Source: Streptomyces cyaneus (GTDB lineage Bacteria > Actinomycetota > Actinomycetes > Streptomycetales > Streptomycetaceae). Taken from it: a stretch of DNA of 64,000 nt. Both the position numbers and the translations under genes were made by a program. Location of the stretch: contig NZ_RQJW01000009.1 of assembly GCF_004028635.1 (NCBI RefSeq), positions 1-64,000 of the forward strand, written 5' to 3'. The notes under the pieces are model-generated. The model worked only from the letters and a program-made list of their open reading frames with translations. It was not told where the DNA came from and did not search any database. Every line of letters begins with the position of its first letter. Positions within the stretch are counted from its first letter, which is position 1. This document shows positions 26,023 through 36,502 of the stretch, one piece after another.

Positions 26023-26331
26023 ATGCAACGCCCAACACGCCGACCACGTGAACACGACGGACTGCTCGCCGTCCTCATCGGACTCTTCGACGTCGTGCTC
26101 GTGATCATCCTCGGCTACGGCATGGTCTTCTCCGGTATCGGTGCCGGCTTCGACGAGTACGCCGACCAGCGGGCGGACGCCGCGCAGCACGGCATCCAGG
26201 TCTTCGCCGCATGGCTGGCCGCCGGCGGCTTCGCCCTCGCCGCGGTGCTGCGCTACTGGAAGACCGGCGTCGTCCACCTCCTGATCGTCGGTCTTCCGCT
26301 CCTGGTCTTCCTCGCCGAGCAGAGCAACTGA
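26023..26331 (+). CDS. Small membrane protein of unknown function
   Basis: 102 aa. A short basic N-terminus (RPTRRPREHD) is followed by three probable membrane helices (about residues 13-37, 57-76 and 80-98), with an acidic stretch DEYADQRAD between the first two. I do not recognise a family. Single gene, convergent with the S9 peptidase. Confidence 0.7.
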   Translation: MQRPTRRPREHDGLLAVLIGLFDVVLVIILGYGMVFSGIGAGFDEYADQRADAAQHGIQVFAAWLAAGGFALAAVLRYWKTGVVHLLIVGLPLLVFLAEQSN

Positions 26332-26358
26332 CCCGGCCGCGGGGTCAGTTCCACGGGG

Positions 26359-28479
26359 TCAGTTCAGCCCGAGCGACCTCTTCAGGAAGTCGAGCTGGAG
26401 CAGCAGCAGGTTCTCCGCGACCTCTTCCTGCGGAGTCATATGGGTCACGCCGGACAGCGGCAGCACCTCGTGCGGGCGGCCCGCGGCGAGCAGGGCGGAC
26501 GACAGGCGCAGTGAGTGGGCGACCACCACGTTGTCGTCCGCGAGCCCGTGGACGATCATCATCGGGCGGGCCGGCTCGGCCGGGTCCACCAGGCCGGCGT
26601 CGTCGATCAGCGAGTTGCGCCGGTAGACCTCCGGCTGCTCCTCGGGGTGCCCGACATAACGCTCCTGGTAGTGGGTGTCGTACAGACGCAGATCGGTGAC
26701 CGGGGCGCCGACCACCGCCGCGTGGAAGACGTCCGGGCGGCGCAGCACCGCGAGCCCCGCCAGATAGCCGCCGAAGGACCAGCCGCGGATGGCCACCCGG
26801 GTCAGGTCGAGCGGGAAGCGCTCGGCGAGCGCCTGGAGCGCGTCGACCTGGTCCTGCACCACGACCGCCGCGATCTCGTCCCTGACCGCCTTCTCCCACG
26901 CGGGCGAGCGCCCCGGCGTACCGCGCCCGTCCGCGACGACCACCGCGAACCCCTGGTCGGCGAACCACTGCGAGGTCAGGTGCGCATTGTGCGCGGCGAC
27001 CACCCTGGAGGCGTGCGGTCCCCCGTAGGGATCCAGCAAAACCGGGAGCGGGGTGTCACCGGCGTAGTCCCGAGGCATAAGCACGGCGCACGGGATGCGA
27101 CGTGCGCCCCCTTCGGTGAGGGTGATGCGCGGGGTCAAACCGGGATCTTCGGCATACGACCGGACCGTCGCCGTCTGCTTCCCCTTACGCAGGACCTGGA
27201 CCCGGGACCCGGGCCGGTCGAGGGTGTGCGACGCCAGCACGGTCACACCCCCGGCGCGCACCGCCGAGTGCACGCCGGGCTCCTGGGACACGCGCTCCAC
27301 TCCGAGCTCGTTCACTCGATACACATGCACTTCGCCGATCTCGGCATCGGCTGCGGCCTCACCCGCCGATGCCGAGACGAGCACGTCGTCGTCGGAGACG
27401 TCCAGCACCGCGCGGACGTGCAACTGCGGCCCCGTCAGCGGGCGTTCGCCCACCGTTAGCACCCGCGCGCCGCCCTCGTCGGCGATGCGCACGAGCTGCC
27501 CGGAAGGGCTCCAGCAGGGCACACCAGGGAAAAGATCCAGCCATTGTGGATCTTCGTCGGCGTGCACCATCCGCGTCGCCCCCGTCGCCGCGTTCACGGC
27601 CAGGAACAGCTGGCTGCGCTGGTCCCGCGCCTGGACGAGCAGCAGCGGCGCACCCGCCGCTGACCAGTGCACTCGTGCCAGATAGGGGTACCGCGCCCGG
27701 TCCCACGCCACCTCCGTGCGCACCCCGTCCAGACCGATCACGAACAGCCGTACGTCCGCGTTCGCGGTCCCCGCCGCCGGATACGCCACCCGCTGCGGCT
27801 CGCGCTCCGGACGCGCCGGATCGGAGATCCACCACCGGCTCACCGGCGTGTCGTCCACGCGCGCCACCAGCAACCGGTCCGACTCCGGGCTCCACCAAAA
27901 GCCCCGGTAGCGCCCCATCTCCTCGGCGGCGATGAACTCGGCGAGCCCATAGGTGACCCCCTCCGCCTCCGGCCCGGCGAGCGCACGGTCGCCCTCACCC
28001 TCGGCGCCCACCACCCGCAGGGCACCCTGCGCGACGTACGCGATGTGCCGGCCGTCGGGGGAGGGGCGCGGGTCGATCACCGGCCCGGGGACCCGGAGTT
28101 CGCGTGCCGTGCCGGCCCGCAGCTCCGCGGTGAAAAGCCGCCCTGACAAGGCAAAAGAGGCCAACTCCACAGCGTTGTCGGTGGCGTGGCCGACGATGCC
28201 GGCGCCGGCCTCACGGCTGCGCTCGCGCCGTGCCCGCTCCTCGGGCGAGAGGTCTTCCGAGGCGCCGCCCAGCAGGGCGCGCGGGTCGGCCGCCACGCGC
28301 TCCTTGCCGTCCACCGTGTCGAGCACCCACAGCGAACTCGCCGGATCGGCACCGGAGGTGGAGCGCAGGAACACGACACGGGAACCGTCGGGCGCCACCG
28401 CGAACGCGCGCGGCGCGCCGAACGTGAACCTCTGGGTGCGGGCGTGCCGGCGGGGGAAGGAGACAGGCTCGGTCGTCAT
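26359..28479 (-). CDS. S9 family peptidase (prolyl oligopeptidase / DPP IV-like)
   Basis: 706-aa serine peptidase with an N-terminal beta-propeller (about residues 15-460) and a C-terminal alpha/beta-hydrolase domain. The triad is readable: Ser568 in RGWSFGGYLAG, Asp648 in VHGLADDNVV and His680 in GVTHMTPQEE. The propeller segment FIAAEEMGRYRGFWWSP contains the Glu-Glu pair used by DPP IV-type enzymes to hold the peptide N-terminus, so X-Pro dipeptidyl cleavage is plausible. No signal peptide, so it is probably cytoplasmic, where it could process peptides brought in by the neighbouring importers (inference). Confidence 0.9.
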   Translation of the reverse strand: MTTEPVSFPRRHARTQRFTFGAPRAFAVAPDGSRVVFLRSTSGADPASSLWVLDTVDGKERVAADPRALLGGASEDLSPEERARRERSREAGAGIVGHATDNAVELASFALSGRLFTAELRAGTARELRVPGPVIDPRPSPDGRHIAYVAQGALRVVGAEGEGDRALAGPEAEGVTYGLAEFIAAEEMGRYRGFWWSPESDRLLVARVDDTPVSRWWISDPARPEREPQRVAYPAAGTANADVRLFVIGLDGVRTEVAWDRARYPYLARVHWSAAGAPLLLVQARDQRSQLFLAVNAATGATRMVHADEDPQWLDLFPGVPCWSPSGQLVRIADEGGARVLTVGERPLTGPQLHVRAVLDVSDDDVLVSASAGEAAADAEIGEVHVYRVNELGVERVSQEPGVHSAVRAGGVTVLASHTLDRPGSRVQVLRKGKQTATVRSYAEDPGLTPRITLTEGGARRIPCAVLMPRDYAGDTPLPVLLDPYGGPHASRVVAAHNAHLTSQWFADQGFAVVVADGRGTPGRSPAWEKAVRDEIAAVVVQDQVDALQALAERFPLDLTRVAIRGWSFGGYLAGLAVLRRPDVFHAAVVGAPVTDLRLYDTHYQERYVGHPEEQPEVYRRNSLIDDAGLVDPAEPARPMMIVHGLADDNVVVAHSLRLSSALLAAGRPHEVLPLSGVTHMTPQEEVAENLLLLQLDFLKRSLGLN

Positions 28480-28655
28480 GCCCCGACCATATTGGCCAGT
28501 GCGCCCCCTTGTGCGGCTGTGCGCCGATCGATGCGCACGTACGGATAGTTATGATCACTAGCGCATAGTGGGTATGAACCTGCTGGCTGCTGCATGGATT
28601 TATCTGCCCCCATAGTCCGACCCCCCGCGCCTGGGATTCTTGGAGGTGAGCCGCC

Positions 28656-28850
28656 GTGGCACTCTCGATTTCGGCGGTGGTGCTACTGGCGATCATCGTC
28701 TTCCTGCTGATCAAGAAATCAGGGCTGAAGGCCGGCCATGCGGTTGTCTGCATGCTGCTCGGGTTCTACCTGGCGTCCTCGACCGTCGCGCCCACCATCA
28801 GTGAGCTGACGACGAACATCGCGGGCATGATCGGCAGCATCAAGTTCTGA
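28656..28850 (+). CDS. Small two-helix membrane protein upstream of mshB
   Basis: 64 aa from GTG 28656, preceded by GGAGG (28640-28644). Two hydrophobic segments (about residues 3-19 and 27-46) are separated by KKSGLKAGH. From memory, a protein of this kind is conserved beside mshB in Streptomyces. Function unknown. Confidence 0.7.
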   Translation: MALSISAVVLLAIIVFLLIKKSGLKAGHAVVCMLLGFYLASSTVAPTISELTTNIAGMIGSIKF

Positions 28851-28913
28851 GTCGCATCACGTGCTGCGCCGTGGCGGGCGGCGCTGTCGGTGCCGCCTCG
28901 TAGGGTGGGGGCC

Positions 28914-29777
28914 ATGACGGAACTGCCCGACCGGCGTCTGCTCCTGGTGCACGCGCACCCGGACGACGAGTCGATCAACAACGGCGCGACCATGGCCAAG
29001 TACGCGGCCGAGGGTGCGCACGTGACCCTGGTCACCTGCACCCTCGGCGAGCACGGCGAGGTCATTCCCCCCGAGCTTCAGCACCTGACGGGGGCCGACC
29101 TCGGCGAACACCGCCTGGGCGAGCTCACCGCCGCGATGCGCGAGCTCGGCGTCGAGGACTTCCGTCTCCTCGGTGCGAAGGGCCGCTACGAGGACTCCGG
29201 GATGATGGGCATCGCCGACAACGACGACCCGGCCAGCCTCTGGCAGGCGGACGTCGACGACGCGGCCCGGGCTCTCGTCGAGGTGATCCTGGAGGTACGC
29301 CCCCAGGTCCTCGTCACCTATGACCCCGACGGCGGCTACGGCCACCCCGACCACATCCAGGCCCACCGCATCGCCATGCGCGCGGCCGAGCTGGCCGTGG
29401 ATGCCGGGTGGGAGATCCCCAAGATCTACTGGAACCGCGTCCCGCGCACCGTCGCCGAGGAGGCCTTCGCCCGGCTTCAGGCGGATCTGCCCGGGTTGCC
29501 GTTCGGCAAGGCCGCCACCGTGGACGACGTGCCGGGCGTCGTCGACGACGAGCGGATCACCACCGTGATCGACGGCACCGCGTACGCCGCCGCCAAGGCC
29601 GCCGCGATGAGGGCGCACGCCACGCAGATCGACGTGGCCGAGCTGTACTTCGCGCTCTCCAACGAACTCGCGCAACCCCTCTTCACCACCGAGTACTACG
29701 AGTTGGTGGGCGGGGTGCAGGCAGCGGACGAGGAGTCCGATCTGTTCGCCGGTGTGACCGTCGGGGAGGCGTCATGA
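28914..29777 (+). CDS. mshB: N-acetyl-1-D-myo-inositol-2-amino-2-deoxy-glucopyranoside deacetylase
   Basis: MshB removes the acetyl group from GlcNAc-inositol in mycothiol synthesis, the low-molecular-weight thiol pathway of actinomycetes. The 287-aa protein has the PIG-L/LmbE zinc motif AHPDDE (His15, Asp18), the partner motif GYGHPDH and the expected length. ATG 28914 follows GGGTGGGGG. It overlaps the next gene at ATGA. Confidence 0.93.
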   Translation: MTELPDRRLLLVHAHPDDESINNGATMAKYAAEGAHVTLVTCTLGEHGEVIPPELQHLTGADLGEHRLGELTAAMRELGVEDFRLLGAKGRYEDSGMMGIADNDDPASLWQADVDDAARALVEVILEVRPQVLVTYDPDGGYGHPDHIQAHRIAMRAAELAVDAGWEIPKIYWNRVPRTVAEEAFARLQADLPGLPFGKAATVDDVPGVVDDERITTVIDGTAYAAAKAAAMRAHATQIDVAELYFALSNELAQPLFTTEYYELVGGVQAADEESDLFAGVTVGEAS

Positions 29778-30175
29778 GCTCGATGCTCGCCCAGCCGCTG
29801 AAGCGGCCATCCGGCCTGCGGGCCCTCGCCTACTTCGGGCTGTTCCTGCTCGGCGCGGTGGTCGGCGTGGCCGGGGCGCTGGTACAGCCCGCCTGGTTCC
29901 CGGGCGGCCTGCTGCTCGCGCTCGCCGGTGAGGCCGGGCTCTGCCTGGGCGGTGGCCGTGCGGCGGGCAGCCGCGCCGGGGCCGTCGCACCCGCCGGCGG
30001 CTGGATGATCGCCGTCATTCTGCTCACCGCCAGCCGCCCGGAAGGCGACTTCGTGTTCGGCACGGGCGCCACCTCCTACCTCTTCCTGCTCGGCGGTATG
30101 GCTGTGGCTGTGATCTGCGCCACCCTCGCTCCGATGCGGCAACCGGGCGACGACGGCGTCCGACTTGGCAAGTGA
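29774..30175 (+). CDS. DUF6113-like membrane protein
   Basis: 133 aa, four probable membrane helices (about residues 17-39, 42-58, 70-86 and 99-119), with a Gly/Ala-rich character. Its start overlaps the mshB stop by 4 nt (ATGA), so the two are translationally coupled. The DUF6113 label is from memory of the mshB neighbour. Function unknown. Confidence 0.75.
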   Translation: MSSMLAQPLKRPSGLRALAYFGLFLLGAVVGVAGALVQPAWFPGGLLLALAGEAGLCLGGGRAAGSRAGAVAPAGGWMIAVILLTASRPEGDFVFGTGATSYLFLLGGMAVAVICATLAPMRQPGDDGVRLGK

Positions 30176-30370
30176 CGTACCACTTCTCCACGGCGCACTC
30201 GTGCGAGTCCCGTGTGGGTTTCCCAGGCGGTCGTGGGATACGGGCCGGAAGTGGCCAGTATGGTGGTGCGCGCCGCCGAGCCTCCCCCAGCCTCGAACCA
30301 CTCGGCCGGGAGGGACCCCCACTCGCAATGGAGGTCGAACAGGCGGTGGAGCCAACCGGGAGAACCTGCC

Positions 30371-32887
30371 TTGAGTCGTGAAACTGACACTCCGTCCTCC
30401 GGGCCCAACGGGCGCGGCGGAGCCGCATACCCCTCGGGCACGCCGCCGTACGGGACCCCCATGGCTTCCGACAGCGGTACGGACGCGAGCCGTTCGGCCG
30501 CGCGGCCGGAGGAACGCAAGACCGAGACCACGCTGACGACCCGGATCCGGATCAACATCCCCGGGTCGCGGCCCATTCCGCCGGTCGTCGTGCGCAAGCC
30601 CGTCGCGGATGCCGAGAGCTCGGGGTCGACCTCCGGCGACAGCGGCGCGGACGCCGCGCCGCCGACGCCGTCCGCGGCCACCACCATGTCCACGGGCACC
30701 GTCGAGCCCTCGGCCGACCCCGCCCCGCAGGCGGGGGAGAAGACGAGCGACTGGTTCGCGCCGCGCAAGTCCTCGGCGCCCAAGGGCGGTCAGGGCGGCC
30801 CGCCCTCCAACGGGGCCGGTCTGCCCGGCGGTTCGGGCCCCGGTGCGAGCGGGTCCGGTGGCCCGGCTGCAGGCTCCGGTGCGCCCGGCGGTGCGCGCCC
30901 GGGTGCCGGTGCCGGGCGGCCCGGCGGTGTCGTCGGCGCGATGAGCGTGCCCGGCGCCCGTCCCGGCGGTACGAACGGCGCCGGCCTCCCCGGTGCGACC
31001 GGCGGCCCGGTGGCTCCCGGGCACGGCGGAGGCACCGGTTCCTTCGACGTCACCGAGGCACTGGCGGCGGGCCCGCTGGGCAACGGCAACGGTTCCCGCC
31101 CCGGCGGCGAGGCGCGCCGCGACGACCTGCCCTACTTCTCGGAGAACGGGAACGGCGGCCCGAACGGCCAGAACGGCTACGGCGCCCAGGGCGGCCCCGG
31201 CGGCCCGAACGGCCAGGGCGGATACGGCGCCCAGGGCGGCCCGAACGGCTTCGACGGTTCCGCCGACTTCGGCGGCCTGAACGACTTCAACGGCTCCGGC
31301 GACTTCGGCGGCACGAATGACTTCGGCGGCACGAACGACTTCGGCAGCCCGAACGACCGCGGCGGCCAGGGCGGCCCGCAGGGTCCCGCGGGCCCGACGA
31401 CCGGTCCGGTCACCGGCGACGGTCCGGCGGTGCCGCCGGTCGCGGGCGGCGGGAAGGGCGGCCGCCGTGGGCCCGGCGGTCCGGGTGGGCCGAGCGGACC
31501 TGGTGGACCGGCTGGTCCCGGTGTTCCCGGCATCTCCAACGGACCCGGTGGTTCCGGTCTGTCCGGCATTTCCAACGGCCCGAGTCGGCCCGGCGGACCC
31601 ACCGGTCCCGGCGCCCCCGGCAGCGGCCCGGCGGGCCCCGGCGCCCCCGGGGGCCCGGGCGGCCCCGCCGGCGCCCTCCACACCCCGGGCCACGGCCCCG
31701 GCGGTGGCCTGAGCGACGACACCGCGATCCTCACCCCGCAGAAGCCGGCCCCCGAGCCGCACTACGGCGGCGTCGCCGACAACGTCTCCGGCCACACCGT
31801 CACCAGCGGCATCCCCGTCGTCCCCGCCGGCGCCCAGAGCGGACCCTTCGGGCCGGGCGGCACCGAGACGACCGGCCCGCACACGCCCCCGAAGCTGCCC
31901 GAGCCGGGCTCGACGAACGCGACGGCCTCCCGCGCGCCCAAGAAGAAGGGCCGCAGCAAGCTGCCGCTGCTCGTCGGCGGAGTGATCGTCCTCGCCGGTG
32001 GCCTCTACGGCGCCGGCCTGCTGATGAACCACTCCGACGTGCCCAAGGGCACCACCGTGCTCGGCGTCGAGATCGGCGGCGGCACCCGCGACGACGCGGT
32101 CAAGAAGCTCAACGACGCCTTCGACGACCGGGTCAACAAGCCGTTGAAGCTGTCGGTGGGTGGCAAGACCGTCACCCTCGAGCCGGACAAGGCCGGGCTG
32201 CAGTTCGACATGCAGCAGACGGTCAGCACGGCCGCGACCAGCGACTACAACCCGGTCTCGGTCATCGGCTCCCTCTTCGGCAACCACCGCACCGTGGACC
32301 CGGTCATGCCGATCGACGAGGAGAAGCTGCACGCGGCCCTGGAGGACGTCTCCGGCGGCTCCGGCTCGGTGACCGAGGGCACGATCAAGTTCGCGGCCGG
32401 CAAGGCCGTCGCCGTCTACGGCAAGGCGGGCAAGGGCATCGACGTCGCCCAGTCCACCGAGGCGGTCGAGGAGGCCTACCGCACCCAGGTCGAGACCGGC
32501 ACCACCGACCCGGTGACCGTCCCGACCACCACGCAGCAGCCGACGGTCTCGAACGCCGAGGTCGACCGGATGATGAAGGAGTTCGCTCAGCCGGCGATGT
32601 CGGCCCCCGTGACACTCCAGGCGGACGGGGCGAGCCCCCTCCTGATGAGCCCGCAGAAGTCCCTGTGGAAGTTCCTCCGGGTCAAGGCGGTGGGCGGCAA
32701 GCTCGTCGAAGCCCCTGACCTGAACGCACTGAAGGAGCTCTACGGCGGCGCGTTCGACGGCGTGCTCATCACCCGGGGCAACGGCAAGAAGACGGCGGTC
32801 ACGCCACAGGACGTCTACGTCGCCCTTGCCGAGGCACTGAAGAGCAAGACCAACCGCGTGGCCGTCATCGAGACGAACCCCAGCTAG
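30371..32887 (+). CDS. Large Gly/Pro-rich membrane-anchored protein with PG_binding_4-type repeats
   Basis: 838 aa from TTG 30371, which has GGGAGA 8 nt upstream. Order: a Ser/Thr/Ala-rich cytoplasmic part, then about 400 aa of low-complexity Gly/Pro/Asn repeats (GGQGG, NDFGG and GPGGP types), one membrane helix (about residues 536-557) preceded by KKKGRSK, then an extracytoplasmic part with two copies of the fold found in VanW-type proteins ([32 protein letters not shown]). A cell-wall or division role fits, but is unproven. The frame is open upstream of the TTG, so the start is not certain. Confidence 0.75.
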   Translation: MSRETDTPSSGPNGRGGAAYPSGTPPYGTPMASDSGTDASRSAARPEERKTETTLTTRIRINIPGSRPIPPVVVRKPVADAESSGSTSGDSGADAAPPTPSAATTMSTGTVEPSADPAPQAGEKTSDWFAPRKSSAPKGGQGGPPSNGAGLPGGSGPGASGSGGPAAGSGAPGGARPGAGAGRPGGVVGAMSVPGARPGGTNGAGLPGATGGPVAPGHGGGTGSFDVTEALAAGPLGNGNGSRPGGEARRDDLPYFSENGNGGPNGQNGYGAQGGPGGPNGQGGYGAQGGPNGFDGSADFGGLNDFNGSGDFGGTNDFGGTNDFGSPNDRGGQGGPQGPAGPTTGPVTGDGPAVPPVAGGGKGGRRGPGGPGGPSGPGGPAGPGVPGISNGPGGSGLSGISNGPSRPGGPTGPGAPGSGPAGPGAPGGPGGPAGALHTPGHGPGGGLSDDTAILTPQKPAPEPHYGGVADNVSGHTVTSGIPVVPAGAQSGPFGPGGTETTGPHTPPKLPEPGSTNATASRAPKKKGRSKLPLLVGGVIVLAGGLYGAGLLMNHSDVPKGTTVLGVEIGGGTRDDAVKKLNDAFDDRVNKPLKLSVGGKTVTLEPDKAGLQFDMQQTVSTAATSDYNPVSVIGSLFGNHRTVDPVMPIDEEKLHAALEDVSGGSGSVTEGTIKFAAGKAVAVYGKAGKGIDVAQSTEAVEEAYRTQVETGTTDPVTVPTTTQQPTVSNAEVDRMMKEFAQPAMSAPVTLQADGASPLLMSPQKSLWKFLRVKAVGGKLVEAPDLNALKELYGGAFDGVLITRGNGKKTAVTPQDVYVALAEALKSKTNRVAVIETNPS

Positions 32888-32902
32888 CGCACGGCCGCTG
32901 AC

Positions 32903-32934
32903 AGAGGGCACCCGGTGCACGCCGGGTGCCCTCT
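32903..32934 (+). terminator. Terminator after the PG_binding_4-type gene
   Basis: Perfect 13-bp stem (32903-32915 with 32922-32934, 6-nt loop) 15 nt after the stop codon. Confidence 0.85.
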
Positions 32935-33014
32935 CGTCGTATGACATCTGTCATCCGGCACTCAGGACCGCCGACACTGCCGGGGCACCGGCCCGCGCGG
33001 CCACCCTGGAGCAC

Positions 33015-33950
33015 ATGACAACGACAGTGGTCGGATTCGACCAGGTGAGCAAGAGCTACGGGAGCGTACGGGCCGTCGACGGGCTGACGCTCACGCTGTA
33101 CCCGGGACAGACCGTGGCCCTGCTGGGCCCGAACGGGGCCGGCAAGTCGACCACGCTCGACCTGCTGCTCGGCCTGAAGCAGCCCGACAGCGGCACGGTG
33201 CGGCTCTTCGGCACCGGTCCGCGCGAGGCCATCGTCGCCGGGCGGGTGGGCGCCATGCTGCAGAGCGGCGGACTGATGGACGAGGTCACGGTCGCCGAAC
33301 TGGTGCGCCTCGCCTGTGACCTGCACCCGAGGCCGTACAAGGTCTCCGACGTACTGTCCCGCGCGGGCATCACACAGATCGCCGACCGCAAGGTCGACAA
33401 GCTCTCCGGCGGCCAGGCCCAGCGCGTCCGCTTCGCCCTCGCCACCGCCGGCGACAGCGACCTGATCGTCCTGGACGAGCCCACCACGGGCATGGATGTC
33501 ACCACCCGCCAGGCCTTCTGGGCCACCATGCGCGAACAGGCCGACCAGGGCCGTACGGTCCTCTTCGCCACCCACTACCTGGAGGAGGCCGACGCCATCG
33601 CCGACCGGGTGCTGGTGCTGCACCGCGGCCGGCTGCTGGCCGACGGCACGGCGGCCGAGATCAAGGCGAAGGCGGGGGTGCGCAGGATCTCCTTCGACCT
33701 GTCCGACGGCCCGGTCGACGAGGCCTCCCTGCGGGCACTGCCCTTCCTGACCCGGCTCACTGTGTCCAACAGCGGCTCCGCCGCGGGATCCGGCCACACG
33801 GTCCGCATCCAGTCCTCCGACGCCGACGCCACCGTCCACGCCCTCTACGGCGGCGGCCTCTACCCCCGCAACCTCGAAGTCGCCGGGCTCGGCCTGGAGC
33901 AGGCGTTCGTGGCCATCACCGAGGCCGAGGAGGCCCGTACCGCATGCTGA
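33015..33950 (+). CDS. ABC exporter ATPase (DrrA/CcmA-like)
   Basis: 311-aa ATPase of an ABC-2 exporter with Walker A LLGPNGAGKST, signature LSGGQAQRVR, Walker B LIVLDEPTTGMD and H-loop FATHYLEEAD; the C-terminal 80 aa match the drug-exporter subgroup. It overlaps the permease gene by 7 nt and heads a four-gene unit (ATPase, permease, sensor kinase, response regulator) with overlapping stops and starts. A role in antibiotic or lipid export is likely; substrate unknown. Confidence 0.9.
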   Translation: MTTTVVGFDQVSKSYGSVRAVDGLTLTLYPGQTVALLGPNGAGKSTTLDLLLGLKQPDSGTVRLFGTGPREAIVAGRVGAMLQSGGLMDEVTVAELVRLACDLHPRPYKVSDVLSRAGITQIADRKVDKLSGGQAQRVRFALATAGDSDLIVLDEPTTGMDVTTRQAFWATMREQADQGRTVLFATHYLEEADAIADRVLVLHRGRLLADGTAAEIKAKAGVRRISFDLSDGPVDEASLRALPFLTRLTVSNSGSAAGSGHTVRIQSSDADATVHALYGGGLYPRNLEVAGLGLEQAFVAITEAEEARTAC

Positions 33951-34702
33951 ATACATTTGCTTCGCGGGGTCTGATCAGGCTCGAACTGACCCGCGCCCTG
34001 CGCAACCGCAAGTTCCTGTTCTTCTCCGTGCTGTACCCGTCGCTGCTGTTCCTGCTCATCGCGGGCAGCGCCGACAGCACCTCGAAGGTCGACGGGACGG
34101 GTCTGACCCTGCCGGCCTACATGATGGTCTCCATGGCCTCCTTCGGCGCCCTGACCGCCGTCCTGATGGGCAACAGCGAGCGCATCGCCAAGGAGCGGGA
34201 GAGCGGCTGGGTACGGCAGCTGCGGCTGACGGCGCTGCCCGGGCACGGCTATGTCCTCGCGAAGACGGCCGGTGCGGCCGTGGTGAGCCTGCCGTCGATC
34301 GTGGTCGTCTTCGTCGTCGCCGCGGTCGTGAAGGACGTACGCCTGGACGCCTGGCAGTGGCTCGCCCTCACCGGCGCGATCTGGGCCGGCAGCCTCGTCT
34401 TCGCCGCGCTCGGCGTGGCCCTCGGCTACCTCGCGAGCGGGGACGCGGTCCGCCCGATCACGATGATCACCTACTTCGGGCTGTCCATCCTCGGCGGCCT
34501 GTGGATGCCGACCACGTCCTTCCCCACCTGGCTGCAGGACATCGCCGACTGGGTGCCCACGCACGCGTACGCTGCGCTGGGGCAGGCGATCGAACAGAGC
34601 CAGGCCCCTCATGCCAAGGACATCGCCGTCCTCGCCGTCTTCTTCGCCCTGTTCACCGGCGGCGCGGCCTGGCTGTACCGGAAGGACACGCTGAAGGCGT
34701 GA
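33944..34702 (+). CDS. ABC-2 type exporter permease
   Basis: 252-aa permease with six probable membrane helices, starting MLNTFASRGLIRLELTRALR and containing the ABC-2 core (LFLLIAGSADS at the first outer loop; TYFGLSILGGLWMPTTSFP near the end). Forms the pore with the ATPase at 33015. The stop codon overlaps the kinase start (GTGA). Confidence 0.9.
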   Translation: MLNTFASRGLIRLELTRALRNRKFLFFSVLYPSLLFLLIAGSADSTSKVDGTGLTLPAYMMVSMASFGALTAVLMGNSERIAKERESGWVRQLRLTALPGHGYVLAKTAGAAVVSLPSIVVVFVVAAVVKDVRLDAWQWLALTGAIWAGSLVFAALGVALGYLASGDAVRPITMITYFGLSILGGLWMPTTSFPTWLQDIADWVPTHAYAALGQAIEQSQAPHAKDIAVLAVFFALFTGGAAWLYRKDTLKA

Positions 34703-35889
34703 GCAGCGTCGGCATCGGGCAGCGCCCGCAGAACCGCAGGCAGAAGGTCGTCAAGTTCCTCTGGATCGGGATCTGGCTCGCCTACCTCAGCGCGCCGGTG
34801 GGCGACCTGCTGCACGGCGGACACAGCGACGGCGTCGTCGTCCTCGGCTGGATCGGCCTGGTCGCCTTCGTCGCCTGGTACCTCGCCCTGATCTTCCGCA
34901 CCGGGCGCGGCGAGACCAACGGTGTGGTGCTCGGGTCACTGGCGGTCCTGGCCACCCAGTCGACCGTCCTGGCCCTCACCCTGGGCCGCGAGTGGCTCGT
35001 CCTGTTCGTGTACGTGGCGATCTGCTCCGGCGCCGCCCTGCCGTTCCGCCTGGCCCGCTGGAGCATCCCGGCCGTGTCCGTCCTGCTGACCGGGGTCGCC
35101 CTCGCGGTACCCGGCGGCACGTCGTTCCTGGCCGGGCTGCTCTTCCCGGCCCTCCTCGGCGGTTTCTCCATGACCGGCGTACGCGAGCTCATCCGCACGA
35201 CCATAGAGCTGCGCGAGGCCCGTGCCACGGTCGCCCAACTGGCCGCGAACGAAGAGCGTTTGCGCCTCGCCCGCGACCTGCACGACCTCCTCGGTCACTC
35301 CCTCTCGCTGATCACGCTGAAGAGCGAGCTCGCGGGCCGTATGCTCCCGGCACACCCCGACAAGGCGGCCCAGCAGGTCGCCGACATCGAACAGGTCAGC
35401 CGCCAGGCCCTGGTGGACGTACGGGAGGCGGTGTCGGGCTACCGCCGCCCCCGACTGTCCGCCGAACTGGCAGGCGCCAAGGTCGCGTTGACGGCGGCCG
35501 GGATCACCGCGGACCTGCCCGCCGAACCGGACCTCACCGGCGTCCCCGAGCCCAGCGAGACAGCCCTCGCCTGGGCGCTGCGCGAGGCGATCACCAACGT
35601 CGTACGTCACAGCGGCGGCCGGCGCTGCACGGTGGAACTGCTGCGCCGCCAGACCCTCGACGGTCCCGTCCTGGAACTCGCCGTCGAGGACGACGGCTCG
35701 GGCGACCAGGGCGGCGGCCCCGGCAACGGCCTGGCGGGCCTGACGGAACGCCTGGCCAAGGCGGGCGGCACCCTGGAGGCGGGCGGGACCCGGCACGGCT
35801 TTCGCCTGACCGCCCGTGTCCCGGCCGCCCGGGCCGACTCGGACCACTCGGCCGACGCGGTCTCGGCGGACGTAGGATCCCCGTCATGA
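34699..35889 (+). CDS. Sensor histidine kinase (DesK/NarX type)
   Basis: 396-aa kinase from GTG 34699, overlapping the permease stop. Four to six membrane helices fill residues 15-160, with no large outer domain, so the signal is probably sensed in or near the membrane. HisKA_3 phospho-acceptor His195 lies in RDLHDLLGHSLSLI; the HATPase_c domain has REAITNVVRHS and DDGSG...GNGLAGL. The layout matches DesK-like or exporter-linked kinases that watch their own ABC pump. Confidence 0.9.
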   Translation: MSSVGIGQRPQNRRQKVVKFLWIGIWLAYLSAPVGDLLHGGHSDGVVVLGWIGLVAFVAWYLALIFRTGRGETNGVVLGSLAVLATQSTVLALTLGREWLVLFVYVAICSGAALPFRLARWSIPAVSVLLTGVALAVPGGTSFLAGLLFPALLGGFSMTGVRELIRTTIELREARATVAQLAANEERLRLARDLHDLLGHSLSLITLKSELAGRMLPAHPDKAAQQVADIEQVSRQALVDVREAVSGYRRPRLSAELAGAKVALTAAGITADLPAEPDLTGVPEPSETALAWALREAITNVVRHSGGRRCTVELLRRQTLDGPVLELAVEDDGSGDQGGGPGNGLAGLTERLAKAGGTLEAGGTRHGFRLTARVPAARADSDHSADAVSADVGSPS

Positions 35890-36500
35890 GCCAGACGATC
35901 AAGGTTCTCCTGGCCGAGGACCAGTCGATGGTCCGCGAGGCGCTGGCCGCCCTGCTCGGCCTGGAGGACGACATCGAGGTCGTCGCCCAGGTGGCCCGCG
36001 GCGACGAGGTCCTGGCGGCGGCCCGTGAGCACGCCGTGGACGTGGCGCTCCTGGACATCGAGATGCCCGGCGCGACCGGCATCGAGGCCGCAGCGCTCCT
36101 CCACACGGAGCTCCCGGCCGTGAAGCTGGTCATCCTCACCACCTTCGGCCGCCCCGGCTACCTGCGCAGCGCGATGGAGTCGGGCGCCGACGCCTTCCTG
36201 GTCAAGGACGCCCCGGCGGCCAAACTGGCCGAGGCGGTACGGAAGGTCCTGGCGGGGGAGCGGGTCATCGACCCCACCCTCGCGGCAGCGGCTCTGGCAG
36301 ACGGCGCCAACCCGCTGACAGACCGCGAGCGAGAGGTCCTACGAGCAGCGGAGGGCGGCTCCACGAACGCCGAGTTGGCGGCCGCCCTGCACTTGTCGCA
36401 GGGGACGGTACGGAACTACCTGTCGACAGCGATCCAGAAACTGGCGGTACGCAACAGGGCAGAGGCGGCACGGCTCGCAAGGGAAAAGGGCTGGCTGTAG
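35886..36500 (+). CDS. NarL/LuxR-family response regulator
   Basis: 204-aa regulator with an N-terminal receiver domain (Asp57 in LLDIEMPG, Thr/Lys switch residues in LTTFGRPG and LVKDAP) and a C-terminal LuxR helix-turn-helix (LTDREREVLRAAEGG...GTVRNYLSTAIQKL). It starts inside the kinase stop codon (ATGA) and is the partner of that kinase, probably controlling the exporter cassette. No SD of its own; translation is coupled. Confidence 0.92.
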   Translation: MSQTIKVLLAEDQSMVREALAALLGLEDDIEVVAQVARGDEVLAAAREHAVDVALLDIEMPGATGIEAAALLHTELPAVKLVILTTFGRPGYLRSAMESGADAFLVKDAPAAKLAEAVRKVLAGERVIDPTLAAAALADGANPLTDREREVLRAAEGGSTNAELAAALHLSQGTVRNYLSTAIQKLAVRNRAEAARLAREKGWL

Positions 36501-36502
36501 TG

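Noticed and set aside
26329-26347. Terminator between the small membrane gene and the S9 peptidase
   Set aside because: Only a 6-bp stem (TGACCC/GGGTCA) plus a GGGGTCAGTT direct repeat; too weak to call.
29696-32947. Very long open frame on the minus strand
   Set aside because: It is antisense to the Gly/Pro-rich gene and to the mshB end; its codon use is the mirror of a GC-rich coding strand and it has no domain.
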